Of a stretch of DNA of 64,000 nucleotides, positions 54,769 through 64,000 are shown in pieces (within the stretch, counting starts at the first letter, position 1; each line of letters begins with the position of its first letter). The notes beneath the pieces are model-generated. The model worked only from the letters and a program-made list of their open reading frames with translations. It searched no databases and was not told where the DNA came from. This stretch comes from an uncultured Bacteroidota bacterium (GTDB taxonomy: Bacteria; Bacteroidota; Bacteroidia; Bacteroidales; P3). The stretch covers positions 1 through 64,000 of the forward strand of contig CACZWL010000013.1 of the NCBI GenBank assembly GCA_902784865.1, given 5' to 3'. Both the position numbers and the translations under genes were made by a program.

Positions 54769-55521
54769 TTATTTGCTGTTGTTGCTTCTGCTACCTAATC
54801 TGCGACGGGGGGCTTCTGCACGACGACCGCCACCGATGCCACCCATGCGATGGTCCTTAGGCTGGCCACCTACAGTAGAGGGAACGAGCTCGGGCTTGCC
54901 ATAGATGACACCTCTGCAAATCCACACTTTGATGCCGATACGACCGTAAGTCGTATGAGCCTCAGCATTTGCATAATCAATATCGGCACGAAGGGTATGC
55001 AGCGGAGTGCGACCCTCCTTGAAGTGCTCGCTACGTGCGATTTCGGCGCCACCGATACGACCTGCGATAGACACCTTGATACCTTCGGCACCAGTACGCA
55101 TGGTCGAGGTTATGGCGTTCTTGATAGCGCGACGGTACTGAATACGGCCTTCAATCTGCTTGGCAATGTTCTGGGCGACAAGGACGGCATCCATCTCGGG
55201 GCGCTTGACCTCGCTGATGTTAATCTGGACATCCTTACCCGTCAGTTTCTTGAGCTCCTCGCGGAGTTTGTCGACTTCGGAGCCTGCACGGCCGATAATC
55301 AGGCCTGGACGGGCGGAACTGATGGTGACCGTGAGCATCTTGAGGGTGCGCTCAATGTAAATCTTGGAGATACTGGCCTTGGCTAAACGGGCGTTGAGGT
55401 ACTTGCGAATCTTGTCGTCCTCAACGAGTTTTTGCTCAAATCTTCTTCCGCCAAACCAGCTGGAGTCCCATCCGCGGATGATACCTAATCTGTTTCCAAT
55501 TGGGTTAGTTTTTTGTCCCAT
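54769..55521 (-). CDS. rpsC: 30S ribosomal protein S3
   Basis: A 250-residue S3 with the KH domain ([20 protein letters not shown]) and the S3 C-terminal domain ([35 protein letters not shown]). The C-terminus is Arg-rich. mRNA entry channel. Confidence 0.98.
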   Translation of the reverse strand: MGQKTNPIGNRLGIIRGWDSSWFGGRRFEQKLVEDDKIRKYLNARLAKASISKIYIERTLKMLTVTISSARPGLIIGRAGSEVDKLREELKKLTGKDVQINISEVKRPEMDAVLVAQNIAKQIEGRIQYRRAIKNAITSTMRTGAEGIKVSIAGRIGGAEIARSEHFKEGRTPLHTLRADIDYANAEAHTTYGRIGIKVWICRGVIYGKPELVPSTVGGQPKDHRMGGIGGGRRAEAPRRRLGSRSNNSK

Positions 55522-55546
55522 TGTTGAGTTTCTTCTTATTAATTAC

Positions 55547-55984
55547 TTATTTTGTTTCTTCTTTTTGAGCCTTCGTTGCAGGGGCATCCTCAATGCGACT
55601 GCCAAGAACCATGGTGATGTGGTTGCTGCGCTTGCGGATACGGTAGCCACGGCCTTGGGGGGCTGTGCGCATGCGCTTCATCGTGCGACCTTCGTCAACC
55701 ATAATCTGCTTGACATACAATTTGGCATCCTCCATACGGACACCTTCGTTCTTGGCCTGCCAGTTAGCGATGGCAGACAAGAGAAGTTTGCGCATCTTGG
55801 GTGCAGACTCTCTGGGGTTGTATTGAAGAATGCCCAGAGCTTTCTCAACGTCCACACCGCGAACCAAGTCAGCGACAAGACGGGTTTTGCGAGGAGAGGT
55901 AGGGTTATTCATCAACTTTGCCACATAGAAAGTCTTATTGGCTTCTTTGCGTGCTTCTGCACTATTATGTTTTCTACGTCCCAT
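55547..55984 (-). CDS. rplV: 50S ribosomal protein L22
   Basis: A 145-residue L22 ([60 protein letters not shown]). The ATG at 55984 is used; the frame extends to 56131 only over rpsS. Lines the exit tunnel. Confidence 0.96.
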   Translation of the reverse strand: MGRRKHNSAEARKEANKTFYVAKLMNNPTSPRKTRLVADLVRGVDVEKALGILQYNPRESAPKMRKLLLSAIANWQAKNEGVRMEDAKLYVKQIMVDEGRTMKRMRTAPQGRGYRIRKRSNHITMVLGSRIEDAPATKAQKEETK

Positions 55985-55997
55985 TTTTCTTATTGAT

Positions 55998-56276
55998 TTA
56001 CTTTTTGCCTTTATCTTTAGATCCTGCATGGCCGCGGAAGATGCGGGTGGGGGCGAATTCTCCAAGTTTGTGACCCACCATGTTCTCGGTGACGTACACC
56101 GGGATGAACTTGTTGCCGTTGTGGACGGCAATGGTCTGACCTACGAAGTCGGGAGAAATCATCGAAGCTCTCGACCATGTCTTGATGGCAACCTTCTTGT
56201 TGGACTGCTGCGCCTCGATTACGCGTTTTTCCAGTTTGTGGAAAATATACGGACCTTTCTTTAATGAACGACTCAT
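55998..56276 (-). CDS. rpsS: 30S ribosomal protein S19
   Basis: A 92-residue S19 ([60 protein letters not shown]). Head of the 30S subunit. Confidence 0.98.
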   Translation of the reverse strand: MSRSLKKGPYIFHKLEKRVIEAQQSNKKVAIKTWSRASMISPDFVGQTIAVHNGNKFIPVYVTENMVGHKLGEFAPTRIFRGHAGSKDKGKK

Positions 56277-56296
56277 TGTTTCTTCTTTTTACTGAG

Positions 56297-57121
56297 TTAC
56301 TTCTTTCTTCTTTCGACGATGTACTTGCTCGACTGCTTCTTGGGAGCGCGAGTCTTGTAGCCCTTGGCGGGAATACCCTTACGCGAACGGGGATGGCCAC
56401 CAGTCTGACGGCCTTCACCACCACCCATGGGGTGATCAACGGGGTTCATTACCACACCACGGTTGCGCGGACGGCGACCCAGGTGACGGCTACGGCCAGC
56501 CTTACCGCCAACCTCAAGGTTGTGCTCGGGGTTGCTGACGATACCGACGGTTGCACGGCATGCCTGGAGAATCATGCGCATTTCGCCGCTAGGCATCTTG
56601 ATGATGGCGTATTTATCGTCGCGCGACATCAACTGGGCATAGGCACCAGCGGAGCGGACCATCTTGGCACCTTGACCAGGACGGAGCTCGATGTTGTGGA
56701 TAAGCGTACCGAAGGGGATTTCGGAAAGGAGAAGCGTGTTGCCGATTTCAGGGGCGACGCCAGCTCCGGACATGATGGTCTGGCCAACCTTGAGACCCTG
56801 GGGGCAAAGGATGTAACTCTTCTCACCGTCAGCATAGCATATGAGAGCGATGCGAGAACTGCGGTTGGGGTCGTACTCAATGGTCTTTACAACGGCGGGG
56901 ATACCATCTTTGCGACGCTTGAAGTCGACGAAGCGGAAAAGTTTCTTGTGGCCACCGCCAATGTAGCGCATGGTCATCTTGCCCTGATTGTTACGGCCAC
57001 CGCTCTTGCGGATACCAAAGACAAGGCTTTTTTCTGGCTTGCTTGCGGTTATATCGTCGTTGGTGACAACGAGTTTGTGGCGCTGGCCAGGAGTTGTAGG
57101 TTTAATTTTCTTTAAAGCCAT
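56297..57121 (-). CDS. rplB: 50S ribosomal protein L2
   Basis: A 274-residue L2; the peptidyl-transferase-proximal signature is [20 protein letters not shown], and [20 protein letters not shown] marks the middle domain. Needed for subunit association. Confidence 0.98.
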   Translation of the reverse strand: MALKKIKPTTPGQRHKLVVTNDDITASKPEKSLVFGIRKSGGRNNQGKMTMRYIGGGHKKLFRFVDFKRRKDGIPAVVKTIEYDPNRSSRIALICYADGEKSYILCPQGLKVGQTIMSGAGVAPEIGNTLLLSEIPFGTLIHNIELRPGQGAKMVRSAGAYAQLMSRDDKYAIIKMPSGEMRMILQACRATVGIVSNPEHNLEVGGKAGRSRHLGRRPRNRGVVMNPVDHPMGGGEGRQTGGHPRSRKGIPAKGYKTRAPKKQSSKYIVERRKK

Positions 57122-57184
57122 TTTACTTGATTCTTATTAGTCTCTTATCAGTGGACTTTGACTATTATAATACTTGTGTTCTAG

Positions 57185-57538
57185 TTAGATATTGGCGTAG
57201 AAGTCGATGGTATCGCCCTCGGCCAAGGTGACAATAGCTTTCTTAAAGGCGTTGGTACGGCCAGTGAGGAAGCCAGCCTTGGTGTAGCGGGACTTGACTT
57301 TACCCGAATAGTTCATCGTGTTGACGTCAATGACCTTGACGTTGTAGAACTGCTCGACGGCGCTTTTAATCTGGATTTTGTTGGCGCGTTTGTCGACGAC
57401 AAAACCATAGCGGTTGCGAGCGGGAGCAACTTCGATGCCTTTCTTACGCTGGATACGGGTCTGGATAGGATTGGCCGCAGCCTCGGTGAGGCGGGTCATC
57501 TTTTCACTAATCAGCGGTTTTACTATAATGTTCATCAT
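57185..57538 (-). CDS. rplW: 50S ribosomal protein L23
   Basis: A 117-residue L23 (IIVKPLISEKMTRLTEAAAN, RYGFVVDKRANKIQIKSAVE, VIDVNTMNYSGKVKSRYTKA). It is somewhat longer than many L23 because of a basic insertion after the first strand. Docking site for trigger factor and SRP. Start at 57538 or the next ATG (57535). Confidence 0.96.
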   Translation of the reverse strand: MMNIIVKPLISEKMTRLTEAAANPIQTRIQRKKGIEVAPARNRYGFVVDKRANKIQIKSAVEQFYNVKVIDVNTMNYSGKVKSRYTKAGFLTGRTNAFKKAIVTLAEGDTIDFYANI

Positions 57539-57574
57539 TTGTTAAACTTTCTTAAATCGTTAATCTCACTCACC

Positions 57575-58207
57575 TTATTTTGTTGCCAAAACGCGGTTAA
57601 TTTCGCTCAATGAACCCTCGCAAACGACAATATTAGAGGCGTTAACAATGTCGTAAGTGTTTAATTGCGACACGTTTACAACCTTTACATTCTTGAGGTT
57701 TCTAGCGGACAAAGATACGAAATTATTTTGATTCTCAAGCACAAAAAGTGACTTTTTGTCATTCAATTTCAGATTATTGAGAACCTCGATCATCTTCTTG
57801 GTCTTGGGACCTTCAAAGGTGAAGTTCTCGACGATGGTCATAGCGTTACCGCTGGCCTTGTAGCTGAGGGCGCTGCGGCGAGCGAGGCGCTTGACCTTGA
57901 TATTGAGTTTGAAGCGGTAGTCACGGGGCTTGGGGCCAAAGATACGGCCACCACCAACGAAGACGGGGCTCTTCAAATCGCCGGAGCGTGCACCGCCTGT
58001 ACCTTTCTGGCGTTTGAGTTTGCGGGTGCTGTGTGCGTTCTCGCTACGCTCTTTGGCTTTGTGGGTACCTTGACGGTTGTCGGCCAAATATTGTTTGACA
58101 TCGAGGTAGATGGCGTGGTCGTTGGGCTGAATCGCGAAGACAGAATCCTCGAGGTTGATGGTTCTACCTGTTTCGCTTCCGTTGATATTATAAACTTTTA
58201 TCTCCAT
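57575..58207 (-). CDS. rplD: 50S ribosomal protein L4
   Basis: A 210-residue L4 with the tunnel loop [20 protein letters not shown] and [19 protein letters not shown]. In E. coli L4 also autoregulates the S10 operon; no such leader is obvious here. Confidence 0.98.
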   Translation of the reverse strand: MEIKVYNINGSETGRTINLEDSVFAIQPNDHAIYLDVKQYLADNRQGTHKAKERSENAHSTRKLKRQKGTGGARSGDLKSPVFVGGGRIFGPKPRDYRFKLNIKVKRLARRSALSYKASGNAMTIVENFTFEGPKTKKMIEVLNNLKLNDKKSLFVLENQNNFVSLSARNLKNVKVVNVSQLNTYDIVNASNIVVCEGSLSEINRVLATK

Positions 58208-58213
58208 GTCTTA

Positions 58214-58843
58214 TTAACTCCATCTTTCAAGTTTGACAATAGAACCCTTGGGGCCGGGGATAGAGCCCTTGACGAGCATGAGGTTCTTCTCTGCGATGAT
58301 TTTGACCACCTGGAGGTTCTGCACCTTGACGCGGTGGTTACCCTTCTGGCCGGCCATGCGCATACCCTTGAAGATACGCGAGGGGTATGAGGAGGCACCG
58401 ATGGAACCTGGAGCGCGCAGACGGTCGTGCTGACCGTGGGTCTTGTCACCGACGCCGCCGAAACCGTGGCGCGTGACAACACCCTGGAAGCCCTTACCCT
58501 TGGAAGTGCCGACTACGTCGACAAACTCGCCTTCCTGGAAAACTTCGACGGTGAGGATTTCACCATGTTTCTTCTTGTGTCCTTCTTCGAAGCGGGAGAA
58601 CTCAGCGAGATAGCGCTTGGGGGTGGTGTTGGCTTTCGCATAGTGGCCGCGCATGGGCTTGGTGGTGTGGCTTTCCTTCTTCTCACCAAAAGCGAGCTGG
58701 ATGGCTTCGTAGCCGTCCTTCTCGATGGTTTTGACTTGTGTTACGACACAAGGACCAGCTTCTATCACTGTGCACGGAATCTGCTTTCCGTCGGCATCGA
58801 AAAGACTGGTCATTCCAATTTTTTTACCGATTAATCCTGACAT
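58214..58843 (-). CDS. rplC: 50S ribosomal protein L3
   Basis: A 209-residue L3 ([60 protein letters not shown]). Early 50S assembly protein; 6 bp before rplD. Confidence 0.98.
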   Translation of the reverse strand: MSGLIGKKIGMTSLFDADGKQIPCTVIEAGPCVVTQVKTIEKDGYEAIQLAFGEKKESHTTKPMRGHYAKANTTPKRYLAEFSRFEEGHKKKHGEILTVEVFQEGEFVDVVGTSKGKGFQGVVTRHGFGGVGDKTHGQHDRLRAPGSIGASSYPSRIFKGMRMAGQKGNHRVKVQNLQVVKIIAEKNLMLVKGSIPGPKGSIVKLERWS

Positions 58844-58909
58844 TTTAGTTTGGATTCTTTTAATTTGTTAGACAATTCAGCTTATCTGGATGACATAGGC
58901 TGATTTAAC

Positions 58910-59218
58910 TCACACTTTGATTTCAACTTCAACACCGCTGGGGAGCTCGAGTTTCATGAGGGCGTCGATGGTCTTGGCGCGGTCATTAATCTCAATGTCC
59001 ATAAGGCGCTTGTAGGTGTTGAGTTCGAACTGCTCGCGAGACTTCTTGTTGACGAAGGTCGAGCGGTTGACCGTGAAAATCTTTTTGTTGGTAGGCAGGG
59101 GAATGGGGCCATTGACCACTGCACCAGTCATCTTAACGGTCTTCACAATCTTCTCGGCGGACTTGTCGACGAGATTGTGGTCGTAAGATTTGAGCTTGAT
59201 TCTGATTCTTTGACTCAT
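58910..59218 (-). CDS. rpsJ: 30S ribosomal protein S10
   Basis: A 102-residue S10 ([40 protein letters not shown]). Also the NusE antitermination partner. It follows fusA directly, without tuf between them. Confidence 0.98.
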   Translation of the reverse strand: MSQRIRIKLKSYDHNLVDKSAEKIVKTVKMTGAVVNGPIPLPTNKKIFTVNRSTFVNKKSREQFELNTYKRLMDIEINDRAKTIDALMKLELPSGVEVEIKV

Positions 59219-59230
59219 TTGTTTTTATTT

Positions 59231-61318
59231 TTAATTATTTTTATTCTTTAAGATGGCATCCTGCTGGTCGCGTGTGACCTCGGAGTAGTGGGAGAACTCC
59301 ATGGTGGAGTTGGCACGGCCGGAGGTGATGGTGCGGAGCGAGGTGACGTAGCCGAACATCTGCTCGAGGGGCACCTTGGCGTGGATAGCCTGGACGCCGA
59401 CCTTGGCGGAGATGTTTTCGAGGACGCCGCGGCGGCGGTTGAGGTCGCCAGTGACGTCGCCGACATAGGCATCGGGCGTGAGCACTTCGAGTTTCATGAT
59501 GGGCTCGAGCAGGACGGGGTTGGCTTTGCGGCAGGCGGCTTTGAAACCAATCTTGGCGCAGAGTTCGAAGGAGAGCTGGTCGGAGTCGACCGGATGGAAG
59601 GAGCCGTCGATGACGCGGACCTTCATGCTGTCCATGGGGTAGCCTGCGAGGACGCCGTTCTGCATAGCTTCGCGGAAACCTTTCTCGATAGCAGGGATGA
59701 ATTCTTTGGGGATGTTACCGCCACGGACCTCGTTGACGAACTGGAGTCCCATGACGCCTTCGTCGGCAGGGCCAATCTCGAAGAGGACGTCGGCGAACTT
59801 ACCCTTGCCGCCGGTCTGCTTCTTGTAGACCTCGTGGTGCTGGACGGTTGTGGTGATAGCCTCTTTGTAGGCAACTTCTGGGCGTCCTTGGTTGACGTCG
59901 ACACCGAACTCGCGGCGGAGGCGGTCCATGATGATGTCGAGGTGCAGCTCGCCCATACCGCTGATGACCGTCTGCCCGCTGACCTCGTCGGTCTTGACGC
60001 GGAAGGTGGGGTCTTCTTCGACGAGTTTCATGAGAGCGTTGCTCATCTTGTCGAGGTCGGCCTGGGTGTGAGGCTCGACGGCGATGGAGATGACGGGCTC
60101 GGGGAACTTCATGGACTCGAGGATGATGGGGTGCTGCTCGTCGCAGAGGGTGTGACCGGTCTTGATATCCTTGAAACCGACGGCGGCGCCGATGTCGCCA
60201 GCCTCGATGCGGTCGAGGGGGTTCTGCTTGTTGGAGTGCATCTGCATGATGCGGGAGATGCGCTCTTTCTTGCCGGTGTTGGCGTTGTAGACGTAGGAGC
60301 CGCTCTCGAGGGAGCCGCTGTACACGCGGAAGAAGCAGAGGCGTCCAACGTAGGGGTCGGTGGCTATTTTGAAGGCGAGGGCCGAGAAGGGGGCTTTGAC
60401 GTCCACCTTGCGGGTCTCGTCCTTGTCGGTCTTGGGGTTGATGCCGTCGACCTCGGGCTTGTCGAGGGGACTGGGCAGGAAAGCAGCCACTGCGTCGAGG
60501 AGTGTCTGGACACCTTTGTTTTTGAAGGCGGAGCCGCACATGACGGGGACAATCTTACGGGCGAGGGTCGCCTTGCGGATCTCGGCGATAATCTCCTCGG
60601 GTGTGATGGAGTCGGGGTCGTCGAAGAACTTCATCATGAGCTCGTCGTTTTCCTCGGCCACACCCTCGACGAGTTTCTGACGGTACTCGGCTGCGATGTC
60701 CTTGAGGTCGTCGGGCATGGGCACCTCGTAGAACTTGGTGCCATTGCTGGACTCGTCCCAGATGAGGGCCTGGTTGGTGATGAGGTTGACGACGCCCTTG
60801 AAGAGGTCTTCCTGGCCGATGGGTATCTCGATGGGGATGGGGTTGGCACCGAGGCGCTCCTTGATTTGACCCACGACGGAGAAGAAGTCGGCGCCGGCGC
60901 GGTCCATCTTGTTGATGAAGGCGATGCGGGGGACTTCGTACTTATCGGCCTGACGCCAGACTGTCTCGGACTGGGGTTCGACGCCGCCCACAGCGCAGAA
61001 GATGGCGATGGCGCCATCGAGGACGCGGAGGGAGCGCTCGACCTCGACGGTGAAGTCGACGTGACCCGGGGTGTCGATGATGTTGTACTTGTAGCGGTTG
61101 TCCTTCCAATCCCAGTAGACGGTGGTAGCGGCGGATGTGATGGTTATGCCGCGCTCCTGTTCCTGCACCATCCAGTCCATGGTAGCGCTGCCCTCGTGGG
61201 TCTCACCGAGCTTGTAGTTCTTGCCGGTGTAGAAGAGGATGCGCTCCGTCGTCGTCGTCTTGCCGGCGTCGATGTGGGCCATAATACCGATGTTGCGAGT
61301 ATAGCTGAGATTGGACAT
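59231..61318 (-). CDS. fusA: Elongation factor G
   Basis: A 695-residue translocation GTPase. G1 is [13 protein letters not shown]2 [21 protein letters not shown]3 DTPGHVDF, G4 NKMDRAGAD. Domains II-V follow, with the domain IV region [20 protein letters not shown]. Third gene of the str segment, between rpsG and rpsJ. Confidence 0.98.
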   Translation of the reverse strand: MSNLSYTRNIGIMAHIDAGKTTTTERILFYTGKNYKLGETHEGSATMDWMVQEQERGITITSAATTVYWDWKDNRYKYNIIDTPGHVDFTVEVERSLRVLDGAIAIFCAVGGVEPQSETVWRQADKYEVPRIAFINKMDRAGADFFSVVGQIKERLGANPIPIEIPIGQEDLFKGVVNLITNQALIWDESSNGTKFYEVPMPDDLKDIAAEYRQKLVEGVAEENDELMMKFFDDPDSITPEEIIAEIRKATLARKIVPVMCGSAFKNKGVQTLLDAVAAFLPSPLDKPEVDGINPKTDKDETRKVDVKAPFSALAFKIATDPYVGRLCFFRVYSGSLESGSYVYNANTGKKERISRIMQMHSNKQNPLDRIEAGDIGAAVGFKDIKTGHTLCDEQHPIILESMKFPEPVISIAVEPHTQADLDKMSNALMKLVEEDPTFRVKTDEVSGQTVISGMGELHLDIIMDRLRREFGVDVNQGRPEVAYKEAITTTVQHHEVYKKQTGGKGKFADVLFEIGPADEGVMGLQFVNEVRGGNIPKEFIPAIEKGFREAMQNGVLAGYPMDSMKVRVIDGSFHPVDSDQLSFELCAKIGFKAACRKANPVLLEPIMKLEVLTPDAYVGDVTGDLNRRRGVLENISAKVGVQAIHAKVPLEQMFGYVTSLRTITSGRANSTMEFSHYSEVTRDQQDAILKNKNN

Positions 61319-61369
61319 AATGCTGCTTGAAGTGGTTGCTTTAAATTAATATGTATTATATATAAATAC

Positions 61370-61837
61370 TTAGACTCTGAAGTGGGAGAATGCCTTGTTG
61401 GCGTCGGCCATGCGGTGGATATCCTCTTTGCGCTTGAAGGCGGCACCTTCTTCCTTGTAGGCGGCCTGGATTTCGGCGGCGAGCTTGAGGGCCATGGTCT
61501 TCTCGCTGCGCTTGCGGGAGAAGCCGATGAGGTTCTTCATGCCGATAGACTGCTTGCGCTCGGCGCGGATCTCGGTAGGAATCTGGAAGGTGGCGCCACC
61601 GATACGGCGAGAGCGGACCTCAACAGAGGGGGTGACGTTGGCGAGGGCCTTCTTCCAGACCTCGAGGCCGTCCTCTTTGGTGCGGTCGGCGACGACGTCG
61701 ATTGCATCGTAGAAGATGCGGTAGGCGATGGTCTTCTTGCCGCCCATCATCAGGTTGTTGACGAACTTGGTGACGAGGACATCATTGTATTTGGGATCCG
61801 GGAGGATGATTCTTTTCTTGGGCTTAGCTTTTCTCAT
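61370..61837 (-). CDS. rpsG: 30S ribosomal protein S7
   Basis: A 155-residue S7 ([20 protein letters not shown], [23 protein letters not shown] segment here [37 protein letters not shown]). Nucleates the 30S head. Confidence 0.97.
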   Translation of the reverse strand: MRKAKPKKRIILPDPKYNDVLVTKFVNNLMMGGKKTIAYRIFYDAIDVVADRTKEDGLEVWKKALANVTPSVEVRSRRIGGATFQIPTEIRAERKQSIGMKNLIGFSRKRSEKTMALKLAAEIQAAYKEEGAAFKRKEDIHRMADANKAFSHFRV

Positions 61838-61883
61838 TTTGCTGGAAAACTTTAAACTTTCAACTTAGAACTTTCAACTTGAT

Positions 61884-62267
61884 TTACTTGCCGGCCTGTT
61901 TGGGGCGCTTGGCACCGTACTTGGAGCGGCGCTGCTTGCGACCGTCGACTCCGCTGGTATCGAGGGCGCCACGGATGATGTGGTAGCGCACACCGGGGAG
62001 GTCCTTGACGCGGCCGCCGCGGATCATGACGATGGAGTGCTCCTGCAGGTTGTGACCCTCACCCGGGATGTAGGCGTTGACTTCCTTGCCGTTGGTCAGA
62101 CGCACACGGGCCACTTTACGCATGGCCGAGTTAGGCTTCTTGGGGGTGGTGGTGTAGACACGGGTGCAGACACCGCGACGCTGCGGGCAGCTGTCGAGGG
62201 CGGGAGACTTGGACTTGTACTCCATCTGCTGACGTCCTTTGCGAACTAATTGCTGAATTGTTGGCAT
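61884..62267 (-). CDS. rpsL: 30S ribosomal protein S12
   Basis: A 127-residue S12 ([60 protein letters not shown]). Both Lys positions linked to streptomycin response (KKPNSA and GRVKDLPG) are present in wild-type form. First gene of the cluster. Confidence 0.98.
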   Translation of the reverse strand: MPTIQQLVRKGRQQMEYKSKSPALDSCPQRRGVCTRVYTTTPKKPNSAMRKVARVRLTNGKEVNAYIPGEGHNLQEHSIVMIRGGRVKDLPGVRYHIIRGALDTSGVDGRKQRRSKYGAKRPKQAGK

Positions 62268-62343
62268 TTTTTTGTTGTTGTTTTATTTTTATTACTTGTT
62301 TTCTAATTTCATTTACGGGCATAACGCGCCCAAAAAGGAGTTG

Positions 62344-62374
62344 CAAAAGTACTACTTTTTCTCCGACTGGCAAA
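62344..62374 (-). promoter_or_regulatory. Promoter of the rpsL-led ribosomal cluster
   Basis: TTTG (62374-62371), 19-bp spacer, TACTTTTG (62351-62344) on the minus strand, 77 bp before the rpsL ATG. The only strong promoter seen upstream of the 18-kb cluster. Confidence 0.75.
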
Positions 62375-62720
62375 GTGTTCGGAGCTTCATGAAGTGTTAA
62401 AAAATCTTAAAATTTTACGGGAGCACTGATAATGCGATAGTTACATTTTGCATTTAACATTTATTTTTTGCTGTTTTTTGCCAGTTTTCAACAAAAACAG
62501 CGGTGCAAAACGGGACGAAATGAACACGTTTTTCACAAAATTGCCCCTCCGAGCAATTCCGAAAACCGCCATGAAAACCGATGAAAAATTTTCGTCGCAC
62601 GCCCCAAAACGGGCCGGAAATCGACCCTTGAAAACCAGCGCTTTAGGGGTATCAAAGTTTGCTTAAAGTTTGCCATGCTTTTGCCTTGAGAGGCGACCGC
62701 CGGGAGGGAGGGAAAACGGA
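62375..62720. other. Gene-free AT-rich spacer
   Basis: Between the rpsL promoter and the hairpin region after tatC I see no plausible gene; short frames on both strands lack coding character. AT-rich runs near 62400-62480 may be upstream promoter elements. Confidence 0.5.
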
Positions 62721-62789
62721 CGGCGGACCGACCGGGCCGGGCGAGAGCCTGCGCAGGGCAGAGACTCGCCGTGTCCGACAGGTCCGCCG
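62717..62789 (-). terminator. Nested hairpin after tatC (possible terminator)
   Basis: Outer stem CGGCGGACC (62721-62729) with GGTCCGCCG (62781-62789), middle stem GGCGAG (62740-62745) with CTCGCC (62765-62770), and an inner CCTGCGCAGG palindrome (62748-62757). On the minus strand it is followed by TCCGTTTT, 20 bp past the tatC stop. Confidence 0.5.
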
Positions 62790-62808
62790 ACAGCACCAGA
62801 AGGTGCAA

Positions 62809-63585
62809 TCATGGCATCGTGTCCTTTGGTTCAGAGCGCCTTACGACGAACACGGAGAACTCGTAGAGCGCCCACAGCGGCAACGCGACCAGGCACATGG
62901 TGAAGACGTCGGTCGACGGCGTGATGAAGGCCGCCGCAACGAGCACAAGAACCACAGCCACCTTGCGCCAGCGCCGCAGGAAGTCGGCCCGCAGCACCCC
63001 GATGCGAGCAAAGAAGTAGGCTACGATGGGCATCTCGAACACCAGTCCCATCATGAACAGCAGCCCTATAAAGGTGCCAATGTAGGAGCCGAGCGAGATT
63101 TGGTTGGCCACGCGGGCCGATACCTGGTAGGTGCCCAAAAAGTTGAATGTCAGCGGGAAGATGAGCCAATAGGCCAGTGCCATACCGAGGAAGAACTGGA
63201 AAAAGAGGGCAACTACGGCCACCGCTGCAGGTCGCCGCTCATTGCTGTAGAGCGCCGGGGCGGCGAAGAGCCACAGTTCGACCACCAGGTAGGGGAATGC
63301 CACCACCAGCGCCAGGTAGAACGCCACCTTGAGATGGATCATCAGCTGCGATGCCAACTCGATGTTGATCAGCTCTACCTCGCCAGGGCTGAGGGCTATG
63401 CCGAGGCGTTCCATGAGGCGGTAGGTGGCGAATCCGGCATCGCACGGCGCCAGGATGAGGCGCTCGAAGACAAACTCCTTGTAGCAGAACGCCAGCACCG
63501 CCACTCCCATGACCACGGCGAGGCAACGCACTAGCATCCAGCGGAATACCTCGACATGACCCCAAAAAGTCTTGCCTTCAGCCAT
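62809..63585 (-). CDS. tatC: Sec-independent protein translocase TatC
   Basis: A 258-residue membrane protein with six hydrophobic segments. TatC features: [20 protein letters not shown] (a variant of the usual HLxELR start), the periplasmic loop with LELINIE-like [20 protein letters not shown], and [12 protein letters not shown]. It recognises twin-arginine signal peptides. Its start overlaps the end of tatA by 8 bp. Confidence 0.95.
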   Translation of the reverse strand: MAEGKTFWGHVEVFRWMLVRCLAVVMGVAVLAFCYKEFVFERLILAPCDAGFATYRLMERLGIALSPGEVELINIELASQLMIHLKVAFYLALVVAFPYLVVELWLFAAPALYSNERRPAAVAVVALFFQFFLGMALAYWLIFPLTFNFLGTYQVSARVANQISLGSYIGTFIGLLFMMGLVFEMPIVAYFFARIGVLRADFLRRWRKVAVVLVLVAAAFITPSTDVFTMCLVALPLWALYEFSVFVVRRSEPKDTMP

Positions 63586-63817
63586 TCTCTTGCGTCGCAG
63601 ACGGCTCGTCCTCGAAATGGGGCGCCGGGGGCTCGCCTGCCGTGCCGTTCACTTCCTCCTCGAAGCCGTTCATGGCCTTTTTGTACTCCTTGACGCCTTT
63701 GCCCAGCCCCTTCATCAGCTCGGGTATTTTCTTGCCTCCGAAGAGGACCAGCGCGATGAGGGCGATGACCAATATCTCTGGTCCTCCGATAACTCCTAGT
63801 ATCTTCATACTAAACAT
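63578..63817 (-). CDS. tatA: Twin-arginine translocase subunit TatA
   Basis: A 79-residue TatA/E protein: one N-terminal membrane helix ([20 protein letters not shown]), the hinge and an amphipathic helix ([20 protein letters not shown]), and an acidic tail. It polymerises to form the Tat passage. The start may be the ATG at 63808 (MKILGVIGG) instead of 63817. Confidence 0.95.
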   Translation of the reverse strand: MFSMKILGVIGGPEILVIALIALVLFGGKKIPELMKGLGKGVKEYKKAMNGFEEEVNGTAGEPPAPHFEDEPSATQENG

Positions 63818-63829
63818 TTTAAATTAACC

Positions 63830-64000
63830 TTACTCCTCGTTCAGGAAGATCTCGCACGACTCGAAGTTGATTTCCCAGTGGCCGTTGGGGGTGCCCTGCC
63901 AGCCGTACTGCACGGCCATGCGGTCCCACCACTGCTGGAAGCGGGTGGTGGTGTCGCCGAGATCGGCTACCAGTTTCTGGTAGAGGGCATCGTCGTCGGG
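63830..64000 (-). CDS. C-terminal end of an unidentified gene (5' end beyond the window)
   Basis: The last 56 codons of a minus-strand gene: DDDALYQKLVADLGDTTTRF, QQWWDRMAVQYGWQGTPNGH, WEINFESCEIFLNEE, then TAA. The composition looks genuinely coding, with many Trp and acidic residues, but I do not recognise the family. It lies 12 bp before tatA and so may belong to the same operon. Confidence 0.7.
   Translation of the reverse strand, partial: PDDDALYQKLVADLGDTTTRFQQWWDRMAVQYGWQGTPNGHWEINFESCEIFLNEE

Noticed and set aside
59288-61330. 680-codon plus-strand frame opposite fusA
   Set aside because: Glu/Asp/Gly/Val/Leu mirror composition with no domain; fusA is unambiguous.

Overview
The window looks like a chromosomal segment of a Bacteroidales (Bacteroidota) bacterium with moderately high GC. 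The reasons are the TTTG-N19/20-TAnnTTTG promoters in front of many genes, a GldD gliding/type IX secretion lipoprotein, two proteins ending in type IX (Por) sorting domains, BspA-type leucine-rich repeats, and an uninterrupted rpsL-rpsG-fusA-rpsJ...rplQ ribosomal supercluster that carries secY, map and infA. Most transcription units have little or no Shine-Dalgarno sequence, as is usual in this phylum.

Region 1 (1-9,770) is an accessory, defence-rich island. On the minus strand it holds a DNA cytosine-5 methyltransferase, an EcoRII-like restriction endonuclease and a GHKL ATPase fused to a PD-(D/E)XK-like nuclease, almost back to back with 4-bp gaps. A strong promoter and a structured leader with a terminator and a possible antiterminator precede them. 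Downstream lie an internally deleted RhuM gene, a 43-bp scar of a vsr start, a small alkyltransferase-like gene, a PheC-like lipoprotein, an intact Vsr endonuclease and an EFR1-type flavodoxin/ferredoxin. Vsr corrects the T:G mismatches that 5-methylcytosine deamination leaves, so it belongs functionally with the methylase. A tRNA-Arg and an S23-type four-helix-bundle gene are surrounded by TTAGTGYG octamer arrays and a 24-bp tandem array.

Region 2 (9,769-14,500, minus) is rimP-nusA-infB with a terminator-like hairpin between promoter and rimP. Region 3 (14,813-28,245, mostly plus) is an envelope region: a CPA2/Kef antiporter, a BspA-like secreted protein bracketed by two ~185-bp repeat elements and preceded by a candidate ~310-nt RNA, a CtpA-like protease, an O-antigen ligase/polymerase, an M16 protease, a von Willebrand-like membrane protein and a polysaccharide flippase.

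Region 4 (28,242-43,640) is housekeeping mixed with lineage-specific genes: gldD, pcm, thiL, a SpoU methyltransferase, an ECF-like sigma factor, tRNA-Glu and rpsT, a CNNM/CBS membrane protein, a GH2 protein that has lost its catalytic residues, rsgA, eno, a formylglycine-generating-enzyme-like lipoprotein, a repeat-rich T9SS cargo protein, and an MntA/HepT toxin-antitoxin pair whose HepT gene is cut by an in-frame stop before its HEPN catalytic motif.

Region 5 (43,857-62,267, minus) is the ribosomal protein supercluster from rpsL to rplQ with rpoA. Region 6 (62,809-64,000) is tatC, tatA and the end of an unidentified gene. Dispersed palindromic repeats, several of which also form intrinsic terminators, link regions 3, 4 and 5.
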